A stretch of DNA of 46,011 nt. Source: Sphaerospermopsis kisseleviana NIES-73. Its GTDB lineage: Bacteria; Cyanobacteriota; Cyanobacteriia; Cyanobacteriales; Nostocaceae. Below are positions 27,754-37,686 of the stretch, in pieces. The notes beneath the pieces are model-generated. The model was not told where the DNA came from. It saw nothing but the letters and a program-made list of their open reading frames with translations, and ran no database searches. Positions within the stretch are counted from its first letter, which is position 1. Each line of letters starts with the position of its first letter. A program made the translations under genes and the position numbers. The stretch is taken from the NCBI RefSeq assembly GCF_002368075.1, contig NZ_AP018314.1, forward strand, positions 110,535-156,545. The letters run 5' to 3'.

Positions 27754-28851
27754 TTATAGTAAATCCATTAAATCTTTATCAGCTTGATCGAAAAAACCAT
27801 CAGGCCATTTATCAATCCCTCCATCTGGATAAATTCGAGGAGTAATAATTTCTGTTGTTGGTTGTCCTTTTTTTAAATATCTTTCAAAGTAGTTAATTTG
27901 CACTTTATCAGCCTCAAGTTTATTATGTCTTACTGCTTTACGAATACCATTGAGAACATGATCGCTATGAGTTTCTAATATTATTTGAATACCACAACTT
28001 GCTGCTAAGGCAATTAATTCTCCCATCTTAGATTGTCCTCTAGGATGAAGATGAGCTTCTGGATTTTCTAATAAAATCAATGTATCTGAGGCGGCAGATA
28101 ATATAGCGACAATAATTGGTAAAGTATAGGTAATTCCAAACCCTACATTAGTTGAACGATAGAAATTATTATCTTCATAGGAATATTGTAAATTTACTAA
28201 ATCCATTGCTGAATGTAGCTCTATATCAATTCTTGTTCCAGGGCTAATTTCTCCTAACCAGGCTTCAACTTGACTTTTTAAAATATCAGACTGTATTGAT
28301 GGATGTAATAGTTGACTATGGGGAATTTTTTTATATTCATTTATAGCTAAGAAATGGGCAGTAAATTCTCCTTGACTACCAATTTGTTGATGTTGTCTAA
28401 CTTGAAAATCCGACATTTGGAAATAATTTCTAGGTGCTATTCTCTCTGCTTTTAAGTAATGAAATTTATCTGTAAACAGACTAGACTTATAAATTTTTTC
28501 ATCAACAATAGAAAAATTAGATATTTGAATGACATCTGATGTACGATCATAATCAAAAATCCAAGTACCTTGAATATTATTATTTATACCAACTTCAAAT
28601 GTGATTGAATCTTCTTTAGCTCGTTTAAAAAGTACATCTTCTCCTGTACCTATAGATACTAAATCACCGTTTAATGCCAGACCTATATCATCTAATAAAT
28701 CTTGTTGATAAGATTGACGTAACAGTAATAAAGATTGCAGTAAAGACGATTTACCAGTGCTATTTAATCCAGAAAAGAATGTTAATGGCTTGAATGCAAA
28801 AGACTGGTTTTCAAATGGTTTAAAATTTTTTAAAGTTAAAGAACTTAGCAT
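27754..28851 (-). CDS. AAA/OLD-like ATPase (DUF3696-type)
   Basis: A 365-aa ABC/SMC-type ATPase. It starts with LTLKNFKPFENQSF, typical of RecF/OLD-like ATPases. Walker A is GLNSTGKSS (residues 28-36), Walker B LILLENPEAHLHPRGQ (about 257-272) and the His switch ILETHSDH (about 290-297). The short coiled-coil insert and the C-terminal PDGGIDKWPDGFFDQ are characteristic of the DUF3696 group that partners conflict-system genes. No TOPRIM nuclease is attached. Its start overlaps the DUF262 stop by 7 nt, so the products are probably made in fixed proportion. Confidence 0.85.
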   Translation of the reverse strand: MLSSLTLKNFKPFENQSFAFKPLTFFSGLNSTGKSSLLQSLLLLRQSYQQDLLDDIGLALNGDLVSIGTGEDVLFKRAKEDSITFEVGINNNIQGTWIFDYDRTSDVIQISNFSIVDEKIYKSSLFTDKFHYLKAERIAPRNYFQMSDFQVRQHQQIGSQGEFTAHFLAINEYKKIPHSQLLHPSIQSDILKSQVEAWLGEISPGTRIDIELHSAMDLVNLQYSYEDNNFYRSTNVGFGITYTLPIIVAILSAASDTLILLENPEAHLHPRGQSKMGELIALAASCGIQIILETHSDHVLNGIRKAVRHNKLEADKVQINYFERYLKKGQPTTEIITPRIYPDGGIDKWPDGFFDQADKDLMDLL

Positions 28852-29972
28852 GATAAAACCTCTTGAACTATTTGATTAATTTTTTCAAATCTGTACTTAA
28901 CTCTATTAGCAGCTTGGGAAATAGACTTATTAAAATCATTGTCTGTTCGCATTTTTTCAATAAACTTTTCTTTTAATAATGTCTTGTGATTAATCAATAG
29001 ATCAATTTCCTGTACGTTTAATTTACTTAAAGTAACTGACCATGCTTCAAAGAGAGATTTATTCACAGGAGAACTTGATGATTTACGAAAAGCAGAATTT
29101 CCAAAAAGACGATCTGCTGCTTTCATTGATTTAATAAAACTTTGTCTAAGATCCTCTATTAGAGAATTATCTAGTTTATTTAAGTTGTCCATAGCTTTAT
29201 TTAAAAACTCGTTTCTTCCTTCCTCCACAGGATAATTTTCATAAGATGTTAATGAAAAAGCAATAAAACCTATAATAAATTCATGATCATCCATTCTTTG
29301 TTTTTTCTTTTCACTGAGATTTATTAACCGTTTAAACTCTACTAATTCTGCAAATTCTTTAAGAATATTTAAAGATTTACCAGGATTCATTGCTTGACGT
29401 AATTCTTGGTTATTGAGAGGTAAACCACCAGTATTAATTCTTTGAAAAATATTATATTTAACTTGGGAAGGAGTACCAGATTCAATTAAACAGACTGTTA
29501 ACTCTGCTTCTTCTATTCTTCTTTGATAAGAACGAGGTAAATCATTATATTTTTTTTTCTCTAAATCTTTAAGAAATTGCAGGTCAGTTAATGTAAGTTC
29601 TTGATCAAGAATAAATTTTTTAAATGTACTAATTCTTTGTAATCCATCTATTACTAACCATTTATCATCATTAGTTGCATCTATATAAAATGCAGGAAGA
29701 GGAATCTTAATCAAAAGAGATTCAATTAAACGACTTTTATTTTTATTAGTCCAAATACCAGCATGGCGTTGAAATTCAGGAGCCAAATCAATTTCATCAT
29801 GTTTGATTCTTTTGAGTAGCAGATCCATTGTCATAAGTTTAGTTTTAACCCTAATTTTAGTAGGATCAAATGGTTCTAAGTTTTCATCACCATCATCTTG
29901 TTCAAAATTAAAATCATCATCTAATTCATTTTCTTGATCTAGTAATTCCATCTGTTGATTATTTGTGATCAT
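28845..29972 (-). CDS. DUF262 (GmrS/ParB-like N-terminal) domain protein
   Basis: A 375-aa protein. After an acidic leader (residues 1-35) comes a DUF262 domain with LAPEFQRHAGIWTNKNKSRLIESLLIKIPLPAFY and the nucleotide-handling DGLQRISTF motif (about 107-115). FQRINTGGLPLNNQELRQAMN follows. DUF262 is the N-terminal half of GmrSD-type modification-dependent restriction enzymes and of several stand-alone defence proteins. The DUF1524 HNH half that would make it a GmrSD nuclease is absent: the C-terminus is a helical region (FEAWSVTLSKLNVQE...NRVKYRFEKI). First gene of a three-gene operon with an ATPase and an unknown protein. Confidence 0.85.
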   Translation of the reverse strand: MITNNQQMELLDQENELDDDFNFEQDDGDENLEPFDPTKIRVKTKLMTMDLLLKRIKHDEIDLAPEFQRHAGIWTNKNKSRLIESLLIKIPLPAFYIDATNDDKWLVIDGLQRISTFKKFILDQELTLTDLQFLKDLEKKKYNDLPRSYQRRIEEAELTVCLIESGTPSQVKYNIFQRINTGGLPLNNQELRQAMNPGKSLNILKEFAELVEFKRLINLSEKKKQRMDDHEFIIGFIAFSLTSYENYPVEEGRNEFLNKAMDNLNKLDNSLIEDLRQSFIKSMKAADRLFGNSAFRKSSSSPVNKSLFEAWSVTLSKLNVQEIDLLINHKTLLKEKFIEKMRTDNDFNKSISQAANRVKYRFEKINQIVQEVLSC

Positions 29973-30173
29973 TATGACAACCGTTCCTAATTAATTAGAT
30001 ACAAAAAACTGTATATCATTCTCTAATGATACCAAATAATTCATCTACACAAATCATTTAGGTGTTGACTGATATCATGGCTCGCTTGGCATAAGCCTGT
30101 ATTATTATTGCATCTATTTGTATGGATCTGTTTGAATCATGTAGTGATTATTTGCATAAAATGATTTATATAA

Positions 30174-30194
30174 GGGTTTAGCAAGGCCAAACCC
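30174..30194. repeat. Palindromic gggtttagca...aaaccc repeat, copy 2
   Basis: A variant of the repeat at 24471-24491 (aaggcc centre), located just downstream of the DUF2555 gene. Confidence 0.55.
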
Positions 30195-30225
30195 TTACAG
30201 AATTCTGAATTGTTAGATAAAATTT

Positions 30226-30438
30226 CTATGCTTCGTCGTAGGGTTCTAAATCTAATAGGTAGATATAAGGCTCAACTAATTCTGGACGCTGAAAGGCGAT
30301 CGCTCGCAGTAAATGCCAATCATTTAAACCCTCAAAAGCATTGCTATAATTATCCAATTCCAGACGAGTAGCCAAATCTTTTACATCTGTTGCTGTCATA
30401 GCAGCAATTTCTTTTCTGGAAACGCTTAGAGTTGTCAT
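30226..30438 (-). CDS. DUF2555 family protein
   Basis: A 70-aa cyanobacterial protein (MTTLSVSRKEIAAMTATDVKDLATRLELDNYSNAFEGL...). The reading frame extends 11 codons further upstream, but a strong Shine-Dalgarno (gggagg) lies about 8 nt before the ATG at 30438, so that start is chosen. Function unknown. DUF2555 genes commonly lie next to coaBC in Nostocales as I recall, so the intervening three-gene DUF262 operon looks inserted. Confidence 0.8.
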   Translation of the reverse strand: MTTLSVSRKEIAAMTATDVKDLATRLELDNYSNAFEGLNDWHLLRAIAFQRPELVEPYIYLLDLEPYDEA

Positions 30439-30597
30439 AATGCTTGCCCCTCCCTTTTGCAGCACTCGCATTCAGCCGTAGGTGGAGTTGAGCTAAATGA
30501 GCTAAAATATCCCACCCAATCTATATTACTAATTAGTGGGCATGAAATTTGTAAATATTTAGCTGATTTTTCTCCTCAATTGTAAAAAATTGATAAC

Positions 30598-31224
30598 TTA
30601 ACCATCCGCAATTGTCTTGATCACAAATTTTCGCAATACCTGCAGCATTTCTAAATTAATTTCATGTCCCATCACAAATTCATGATATTCGACTACCACT
30701 CCTAATGCTTCTGCCACTGCCTTAGCTTTGGTAGCAGCTGACAATGGTACAACTTGATCCTGTGTGCCGTGCATAATTAATGTGGGTGGAAAATTGCCTT
30801 TTTGTAAGTTAGCAAGTTGAGGATGTGGATACCCACTCATGACAACTAAACCAGCCAAGGGTAAAGTTAAACCTACATCCAACGTCATGGCACCACCTTG
30901 AGAAAACCCACTCAAAACGGTGCGAGACAAAGGCACTCCTGTCATGCTTTCTAAAGACTGCAACCAATCTATCAGTAATTGACGACTTTCTGGCAATCCT
31001 TGATACATATTCTCGTCCCGCAAATCATACCACGCCCTACCAACTGGGGAATAGGGATAGGGATAAGGGGCATTGGGAAACAAAAATTCACAATCAGGTA
31101 AATTGAAATAAGAGGATAAAGATTCTACATCTTGGGCATTTGCACCCCACCCGTGTAACGTGACGATGAGGGCGGCTGGTTTTTGCTTTGTTTTTGGCGA
31201 AATTCTAATGAAATCTAAAGTCAT
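30598..31224 (-). CDS. Phospholipase/carboxylesterase-type alpha/beta hydrolase
   Basis: A 208-aa serine hydrolase of the acyl-protein thioesterase/carboxylesterase family. It shows LHGWGANAQD (oxyanion region), the nucleophile elbow GFSQGGAMT, PTLIMHGTQDQVVP (catalytic Asp) and VMGHEI (catalytic His). The ATG at 31224 (MTLDFIR) is chosen; an upstream TTG two codons earlier is the only extension. Likely a cytoplasmic esterase, substrate unknown. Monocistronic, with STRRs upstream. Confidence 0.88.
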   Translation of the reverse strand: MTLDFIRISPKTKQKPAALIVTLHGWGANAQDVESLSSYFNLPDCEFLFPNAPYPYPYSPVGRAWYDLRDENMYQGLPESRQLLIDWLQSLESMTGVPLSRTVLSGFSQGGAMTLDVGLTLPLAGLVVMSGYPHPQLANLQKGNFPPTLIMHGTQDQVVPLSAATKAKAVAEALGVVVEYHEFVMGHEINLEMLQVLRKFVIKTIADG

Positions 31225-31289
31225 GATCAATTATGTTGTTAGTTATTTAGTTAGGGCTGGTAATTGGTAATTGCTAAAAACTCTTAACT

Positions 31290-31330
31290 GTCCCCAGTCC
31301 CCAGTCCCCAGTCCCCAGTCCCCAGTCCCC
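31290..31330. repeat. STRR array, gtcccca heptamer
   Basis: Nearly six tandem heptamers in the gap between the M48 peptidase gene and the hydrolase gene. Confidence 0.9.
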
Positions 31331-31335
31331 AATAT

Positions 31336-32211
31336 TTACCAATTTCTCCATCCTCCCTTGGGTGCGGTTTCAGTTTCTCCTTTAAAACCGTGATTTTGCA
31401 TAAGTATATGGTATTCCGTACTACTTGCCCATCGATCAATTTCCCTGGCTCGCAATACGGGTACTGGGTGGCTTAACTGGGCAGTGCGGGCTTCTTTCAC
31501 CATTACACCCAGTTCCGTGTTACTGATGTCATCATAAGCACGGGCTTGGGCAACAAAAGCATCAAGATTTAATTGAGGTGCTAAGGTAGGAGAACCACCA
31601 GCTAACTTCATTAACACAGACATGACAACTTTGGGGTTTTGGGTAGCTAACAAAGCAGCGCGATCGCAAGTAAACTCTGCACAACGTACCCATTCTAATA
31701 ACTGTGCTTGTAATGTTTGAGCTAAAATCGCACCCACATTAGGTAAAATTGCAGCTGCTAAAATGAGTAAGTTCACAGGTGTTAAATAAACACTATGATC
31801 GCATTTGAGATGTCCTAACTCATGGGCAATAACCGCTTGTATTTCTTCTGGTGTGAGCATATCAATTAAAGAAGTATGCAACACAACAAACGGCTGTTTA
31901 CCCCGCATGGCAAAAGTATAAGCATTAGGGGCGGGATGTTGACGCACGTATAGTTGAGGTGGTTCAATATCTAAAATATTGCAAGCGTCTAATAATAAAT
32001 TGTGTAAATCTGGTAATTGTTTTTCACCTACCAAGACACTAGCAGCAATATTTTCTACATAAAAAACCTGTTCTGCCATTGGACCTAGCCAATTTCTGAC
32101 CATCATATCTATACCAGGAATTTGCTTGAGAGTTTTTGTAGCTTCCAAGTCTAGAGGATGACGGAATGAGTCAGCTTTTAAACCAATTAGAGCAGTTTTA
32201 ACTAAAGACAT
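31336..32211 (-). CDS. M48 family zinc metallopeptidase
   Basis: A 291-aa peptidase with the zinc motif HELGHLKCDH (HExxH) and the downstream Glu in CAEFTCDRAALLA. A hydrophobic stretch after the motif (LTPVNLLILAAAILPNVGAILA) suggests one or two membrane segments, as in HtpX-like and Oma1-like relatives. The ATG at 32211 (MSLVKTALIG) is chosen over a TTG five codons upstream. Probably membrane-associated quality control; the target is unknown. Confidence 0.88.
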   Translation of the reverse strand: MSLVKTALIGLKADSFRHPLDLEATKTLKQIPGIDMMVRNWLGPMAEQVFYVENIAASVLVGEKQLPDLHNLLLDACNILDIEPPQLYVRQHPAPNAYTFAMRGKQPFVVLHTSLIDMLTPEEIQAVIAHELGHLKCDHSVYLTPVNLLILAAAILPNVGAILAQTLQAQLLEWVRCAEFTCDRAALLATQNPKVVMSVLMKLAGGSPTLAPQLNLDAFVAQARAYDDISNTELGVMVKEARTAQLSHPVPVLRAREIDRWASSTEYHILMQNHGFKGETETAPKGGWRNW

Positions 32212-32413
32212 AATGATGGCAATCAATAAAAAATATTATTCCCACAGATAGTATAGCGATTAGGATAGCGATTTCAGACCCGTGATAAAACCCAATACTT
32301 GTGGGTACAGGCGATCGCCTCAAACTCACTCCTGGGAGTACGGGTAACCACGGCGGTTTGCCCCTACGACTGTATCTAAAAAGATGTCAAAAATTAATTA
32401 GGAAGAAATTATC

Positions 32414-33976
32414 ATGTACAACACAACTCAACCTGATCCAGTTCGTTTAGAAATATTCAAAAATCTCTATCAATTTATCGCCGAACAAATGGGAATTGTG
32501 CTGCAAAACACAGCAGCATCAGTTAATATTAAAGAACGGCTAGATTTTTCCTGTGCGATTTTTGATAGTTCTGGTTTATTAGTTGCTAATGCTCCTCATA
32601 TTCCTGTACACTTAGGCTCAATGAGTGAAAGTGTCCGCAGTTTAATTAATGATGTTGGGGACACAATCAAACCAGGAAATGTTTATTTATCCAATAACCC
32701 TTATAACGGTGGAACACATTTACCTGATGTCACAGCTATTACTCCTGTATTTTTAGGAACTAACATAGGAACTAAAAACAATATTCCCAGTCCTATATTT
32801 TATGTTGCTTCACGTGGACATCAAGCGGATATTGGTGGTATTACTCCCGGTTCTATGCCTCCTCATAGTACCACTATTTTAGAAGAAGGAATTATTTTTG
32901 ATAATTTTCTCTTAGTGCAAGAGGGAGAATTTCAAGAAACAGCAATCAGAAATTATTTGTTAAATCATCCCTATCCTAGTCGTAATCCTGACCAAAATAT
33001 AGCAGATTTTAAAGCTCAAATTGCTGCTAATGAAAGGGGAGTACAAGAACTGCTAAAAATGGTTGAGCAATATGGACTAGAAACTGTTAAACTTTATATG
33101 CAGTTTGTTCAAGACAATGCAGAAGAATCTGTGAGAAGAGCAATTGATGTTTTAAAAGATGGATCATTTATTTATGAAATGGATAGCGGTGCAAAAATTG
33201 AAGTTAATGTAAAAATCAACAGAGAAACCCGCAGTGCCAAGATTGATTTTACTGGAACATCTGCACAATTAAATAGTAATTTCAATGCCCCCAAAGCTGT
33301 AACTCAAGCGGCGGTTTTATATGTCTTTAGAACTTTGGTTGATGATAACATTCCCCTCAACGCTGGTTGTCTCAAACCTTTAGAAATTATTATCCCTCAA
33401 GGTTGTATGTTAAACCCAACTTATCCCGCAGCAGTAGTAGCAGGAAATGTAGAAACTTCCCAAACAATTGTTGATGCTTTATATGGTGCTTTGGGTGTGA
33501 TGGCAGCTTCCCAAGGAACAATGAATAATTTTACTTTTGGTAATCAAAAATATCAATATTATGAAACTATTTGCGGTGGTTCTGGTGCAGGAATAAATTT
33601 TGATGGTACTGATGGGGTTCATACTCACATGACTAACTCCCGCTTAACTGATCCTGAAGTTTTAGAAACTCGTTATCCTGTGCAAGTGGAAAGTTTTGGT
33701 TTGCGTTCCCATAGTGGAGGGAAAGGAAAATATTGCGGGGGTGATGGGGTGATCCGTCGTATTAAATTTTTAGAACCGATGACTGCTAATATTCTCTCTG
33801 GCCATCGTCTGGTTCCTCCCTTCGGTTTAAATGGTGCTGAAGCGGGAAAAATAGGACGCAACTGGGTACAAAGACAAAATGGCACTGAGGAAATTTTAGG
33901 TAGTACCGCTACTGTAGAGATGCAACCAGGGGATATTTTTGTGATCGAAACTCCAGGAGGAGGAGGTTGTGGTTAA
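32414..33976 (+). CDS. Hydantoinase B / 5-oxoprolinase family protein
   Basis: A 520-aa HyuB-type protein. Recognisable features are [45 protein letters not shown]-like metal/substrate loop ([12 protein letters not shown]), [15 protein letters not shown] and the C-terminal [11 protein letters not shown]. The family forms an ATP-dependent amidohydrolase with HyuA that opens 5-oxoproline or hydantoin rings. No HyuA partner is in the window, so the complement may be encoded elsewhere. A good ribosome site (aggaag) precedes the ATG. Confidence 0.9.
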   Translation: MYNTTQPDPVRLEIFKNLYQFIAEQMGIVLQNTAASVNIKERLDFSCAIFDSSGLLVANAPHIPVHLGSMSESVRSLINDVGDTIKPGNVYLSNNPYNGGTHLPDVTAITPVFLGTNIGTKNNIPSPIFYVASRGHQADIGGITPGSMPPHSTTILEEGIIFDNFLLVQEGEFQETAIRNYLLNHPYPSRNPDQNIADFKAQIAANERGVQELLKMVEQYGLETVKLYMQFVQDNAEESVRRAIDVLKDGSFIYEMDSGAKIEVNVKINRETRSAKIDFTGTSAQLNSNFNAPKAVTQAAVLYVFRTLVDDNIPLNAGCLKPLEIIIPQGCMLNPTYPAAVVAGNVETSQTIVDALYGALGVMAASQGTMNNFTFGNQKYQYYETICGGSGAGINFDGTDGVHTHMTNSRLTDPEVLETRYPVQVESFGLRSHSGGKGKYCGGDGVIRRIKFLEPMTANILSGHRLVPPFGLNGAEAGKIGRNWVQRQNGTEEILGSTATVEMQPGDIFVIETPGGGGCG

Positions 33977-34217
33977 ATGAAGCTACACAGGCAAAACCTG
34001 CCTACGCGGGTTATGTTTTCCACCAGTGTCAGTTCATAAACTGTCACTCTCTACACTGGCTATTTGGTGTCAAAAGAGATATTCTTATCTGATGCAAGGA
34101 GTGATACCACTTCACTCATGTTTGTTACAGGTTATCTTAACAGTGCTTTCCCTAATAGCAATGTAGAAGATTTAATCTGTTGCATACGGTGAAATGGTAT
34201 AACGTTATACGGGGGCT

Positions 34218-34252
34218 GCCTGAGTAAGCAAAAAGGACTCAGGCGCTTTTTC
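34218..34252 (+). terminator. Rho-independent terminator-like hairpin
   Basis: A perfect 8-bp stem gcctgagt...actcaggc with an 11-nt loop, followed by gcttttt. It lies 240 nt after the HyuB gene, so it may end that transcript or a separate small RNA. A tggtataac element lies just upstream. The surrounding gap 33977-34418 otherwise shows no gene. Confidence 0.6.
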
Positions 34253-34418
34253 GTGTATAAAAAAAATGGTGATTTTTCTGGTATCAATTTGTTCGGTTGT
34301 AATGGTACTGGAAAAGATGGGAAAATACAGGGCAGGGTGCAAGGGGAGAAAAGTTAGTGTTTTCCTCTCTCTATCAATAGCGGATTAGCGGTTTTTGTGG
34401 TTAAATGATAGGTAGGGG

Positions 34419-34630
<212 letters not shown>

Positions 34631-34684
34631 ATGATAGGTAGGAACAGAAATCACTGTGTCGTTGCTAAAGGCAGTGAAATATAG

Positions 34685-35053
34685 ATGGATGCGGAGGATA
34701 TTAAACGGCGCTATGCCGCTGGAGAGAGATATTTTCTATCTGCTCACTTGGTTGGAATCAAGTTGATTGATGCTTATTTACCGGGAATCAATTTGTGGGG
34801 AGCAGATTTAAGTGATGCTAATCTCGCTAAAGCTAAACTTTGGGGTGCAAATTTGAGTAGGGCAAATTTAGCTGATGCTAATTTGACTAGGGCTAATTTG
34901 TGTGGTGTTAATCTCTCTGAAGCTAATCTTCGGGGTGCTAGACTGCACTATACTAAGTTATATGGTGCGAATTTGAAGGGCGCTTGTTATGATGACAGCA
35001 CGCGCTTTTCTAAGGGTTTTGATCCCGTTAGTCATGGTATGCGGAAGTTGTGA
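34685..35053 (+). CDS. Pentapeptide-repeat protein
   Basis: A 122-aa protein with about 12 tandem A(N/D)LXX repeats from residue ~30 to ~105 (for example GADLSDANLAKAKLWGANLSRANLADANLTRANL), which fold as a right-handed quadrilateral beta-helix. There is no signal peptide. Biological roles of cyanobacterial members are mostly unknown; some relatives elsewhere mimic DNA. The short N-terminus (RRYAAGERYFLSAHLVG) is typical of small cyanobacterial members. Confidence 0.9.
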   Translation: MDAEDIKRRYAAGERYFLSAHLVGIKLIDAYLPGINLWGADLSDANLAKAKLWGANLSRANLADANLTRANLCGVNLSEANLRGARLHYTKLYGANLKGACYDDSTRFSKGFDPVSHGMRKL

Positions 35054-35183
35054 AACTTTGGTTTTATTGTTGGTGATGGGGATAAATTGGGCGATCACAT
35101 TCTCTTGGATGATAGGAGGGCGATCGCACACAACTTTATTTTTATTATTGGGGTAAAACCTTCTTTTAGTGTCAGTTTTATGA

Positions 35184-35993
35184 TCAATTAGTTAAAGGTA
35201 AAGGAAAAACTTCCCCAGCCAAATAATCAGAAAAATGCTTCTGAAAATATAACCAAGAAGTCATATCTTCCCCTTCCATAAAAGCATTCGGCGCTTGCTT
35301 ATACAAAGGCAAACGGTTATTAATTTCCGCTTGTAACAGTGGGGGTAACTCTGTAAAACCGCCCACCTTACCACCAATAGCACTATATATAAGTTGTCCT
35401 GGTTGTTCACCCATCTTCATCCAAGGCAACCATTGACCAATTCTATCCCAACTTAATTTTAATTCTGTAACGGAATTAAGTTCTGAGTTGAGCAAATCTG
35501 CACTCTTGACAGTAATTTTAAATAACTCAGCCGCTTGATAAGTTGGAGATGGACTGTAGGAAGCAAACTGGGGATCTTTTGCCAAAGGGTTGGGATAATG
35601 GGGAAACAGATCAAAGACAAAGGTAGTATTTTCACCTTCCACCTGTACAGGCAGTTTACCTTTAAACTTACCTTGTACGGGATTATTAGCTACGTGCATC
35701 ACCGTCACAGTTTCCCCAGTCCAGGGATTTTCCCATTTTCGTAAAATTTCATCTGTTTCTGGGTTGAGGTAATAAGTCAGTTCCCTAGAAGTAAAATCCC
35801 AACGACCTTCCGCAGTGGGAATACACCGACTTACACTCATACCGATAATTTTAAATAAAAGTTGTCGCTTTTCCCCAGGGACAAAACTATAAATTTTACC
35901 TGTCCAAACTAAAAAAGTAGATTCATTAGCATCTAAGGAAGAACGAGTTTTCACCCATTGTTGGGCATCAACTTCTTGGATGTGGGCTACCAT
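35184..35993 (-). CDS. DUF1838 family protein
   Basis: A 269-aa protein that matches DUF1838 in layout: WTGKIYSFVPGEKRQLLFKIIGMSVSRC, TSRELTYYLNPETDEILRKWENPWTGE, and a C-terminal WLYFQKHFSDYL. No catalytic residues are assigned to the family and no signal peptide is seen. The function is unknown. Monocistronic, with heptamer STRRs immediately upstream (36025-36077). Confidence 0.8.
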   Translation of the reverse strand: MVAHIQEVDAQQWVKTRSSLDANESTFLVWTGKIYSFVPGEKRQLLFKIIGMSVSRCIPTAEGRWDFTSRELTYYLNPETDEILRKWENPWTGETVTVMHVANNPVQGKFKGKLPVQVEGENTTFVFDLFPHYPNPLAKDPQFASYSPSPTYQAAELFKITVKSADLLNSELNSVTELKLSWDRIGQWLPWMKMGEQPGQLIYSAIGGKVGGFTELPPLLQAEINNRLPLYKQAPNAFMEGEDMTSWLYFQKHFSDYLAGEVFPLPLTN

Positions 35994-36024
35994 ATTCTGT
36001 ATATTTTCTCCTTATGATTATAGT

Positions 36025-36077
36025 AGGGACTGGGGACTGGTGATTGGGGACTGGTGACTGGTGACTGGTGACTGGGG
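36025..36077. repeat. STRR array, ggactgg/tgactgg heptamers
   Basis: About seven heptamers. They are followed by tttagatttta and caaaattcaaaatcc low-complexity runs up to the ctcctga STRR at 36167. Confidence 0.9.
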
Positions 36078-36166
36078 AAGAAAATTTTAGATTTTATATT
36101 TTAGATTTTAGATTGGAGTTGACAAAAACAATCCAAAATTCAAAATTCAAAATCCAAAATACATAA

Positions 36167-36423
36167 CTCCTGACTCCTGACTCCTGACTCCTGACAGGGG
36201 AAACGCATCTTATCAATAAGGATAATTTAATCTCAATAATGACCTGAAAATTCGCATTAACGTCTACTTATTGACAATAATTTAAACCATCACGATGACT
36301 CTGAAAAAATCAATCAAACGATAAATAAGGATTTCTTCGTTTATACATAAAAATGGTGTTTTGTCAATAAAATTTAGATGCGTTTCCCCTGTGACTCCTG
36401 ACCCCTGACTCCTGACTCCTGAC
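36167..36423. repeat. ctcctga STRR split by a MITE
   Basis: Heptamers at 36167-36194 resume at 36392-36423; the intervening 197 bp are an inserted element. The array ends at the stop of the VOC-family gene. Confidence 0.85.
36195..36391. mobile_element. 197-bp MITE with 16-bp perfect inverted ends
   Basis: The ends caggggaaacgcatct and agatgcgtttcccctg are exact inverted repeats. TGA lies on both sides (36192-36194 and 36392-36394), and removing the element plus one TGA restores the heptamer register. It has no coding capacity, so it must be moved by a transposase supplied elsewhere. Confidence 0.88.
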
Positions 36424-37455
36424 CTAACTTTTTGCTACTAAAGTCCAGAAATAACCATCTGGGGCAACAAAAGAAAAACTCATTTCTCCAAATTCATTAT
36501 TTACAATATTAGTAAATTTCTGTACATTACTTGCCCGAATTTTATCAAAATAATCGTGTATTCCTTGCACCCGATAAGTGTAAAGACACATTCCTAAACT
36601 TCCTGGTTGAGCAAATGTAAAACTTGATTCTAAGGGGATATTTTCTGGAAAGCGTACAATATAAAGTCTACCACTGCGAGCTTCCATTAAGTTGGTTTGA
36701 GAAGAACGTGGATCATCAAAAGCCGTAACTATAAACTTTTCCCCTGGATGGAGGTCAAAAAAATCTCGTCCTGCAAAAGAAGATTCATAGCTGGTTTCTA
36801 CATCATCTCGCACACGCAACAAACCCAAAACTTCTTCATAAAACCGCAGGGTTTCTTTGCTGTCGTCTTGAACTACTAACCCCAAATGGGTAAATTGACT
36901 GGTGCTAAAAGGTGCATTGTGATTTATTTTGCCATAGTAGGGCATGACATAACCAAAGCGTTGAAATAACACCTGTCGCGTTAAGGGTTGCAGCAGTAGC
37001 ATTTCTCTTACTCCTACGGCTGGATCAGCAAAGGGACGGCTTTTGTGTTCTTTTTGATAAATGACTTCCCAGTAAGGGTAAGTATATCTAATTGTATGAC
37101 CTGCGGCTCTGGCATTTTCCCCATGATTTAAAATTCCTAACAAATCAGCAGTTAAAGTTGTAGTCCAGCGATTACCCTTAATTTTCATGGAACTAATACC
37201 TAAACCTTGATTTGTGGGATTTTCCCAAGTCATCAATCTGATTAAACCATGATCTGCATCTTGGTGATTAAGACGAATTGCTTTTAAAGAGGAGTTTACC
37301 CCATATAATTGATACGCTGTTTCTGCATTTAATTCTCCCACTGATCCAATGCGATAACCAAATTGTTGCCAATATTGAATTGCTAAAATCGGCTCTGGAA
37401 CGCCAATACAAACTTCATAGATACCTTCAATTGTCGTGGTTTTTGCTTGAGTCAT
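36424..37455 (-). CDS. VOC (glyoxalase/dioxygenase fold) family protein
   Basis: A 343-aa protein with two vicinal-oxygen-chelate modules. The first starts EVCIGVPEPILAIQYWQQFGYRIG; the second starts THLGLVVQDDSKETLRFYEEVLGLLRVRDD, with a further GMCLYTYRVQGIHDYFDKI and MSFSFVAPDGYFWTLVAK at the end. Possible metal ligands are the His in THLGL and a late Glu. The substrate is unknown; relatives include lyases and dioxygenases. Starts at ATG 37455. Confidence 0.8.
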   Translation of the reverse strand: MTQAKTTTIEGIYEVCIGVPEPILAIQYWQQFGYRIGSVGELNAETAYQLYGVNSSLKAIRLNHQDADHGLIRLMTWENPTNQGLGISSMKIKGNRWTTTLTADLLGILNHGENARAAGHTIRYTYPYWEVIYQKEHKSRPFADPAVGVREMLLLQPLTRQVLFQRFGYVMPYYGKINHNAPFSTSQFTHLGLVVQDDSKETLRFYEEVLGLLRVRDDVETSYESSFAGRDFFDLHPGEKFIVTAFDDPRSSQTNLMEARSGRLYIVRFPENIPLESSFTFAQPGSLGMCLYTYRVQGIHDYFDKIRASNVQKFTNIVNNEFGEMSFSFVAPDGYFWTLVAKS

Positions 37456-37686
37456 GGTTCAATCAATTTAAGTGTAAACTGTTAGTACATAGGCAAAGTC
37501 GGGAACAGTGGAAAGCCAGCCCGGAAAGCGAACTAAATGCGATCGCTTAAAAAGTTCACCAATCTTTGGGCTTTTCCTATGAAGTGTCAGCAGCGAGAGA
37601 ATATCAAGTGCGGAAATTTCCCCAAAAGTAGACTCACACTTTTATACTATTTGAGAGATGTTCCCACATCTAAAACTGTAAACTTG

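Noticed and set aside
28845-29972. GmrSD-type type IV restriction enzyme
   Set aside because: Only the DUF262 half is present; no HNH/DUF1524 motif was found in the protein or its neighbours.
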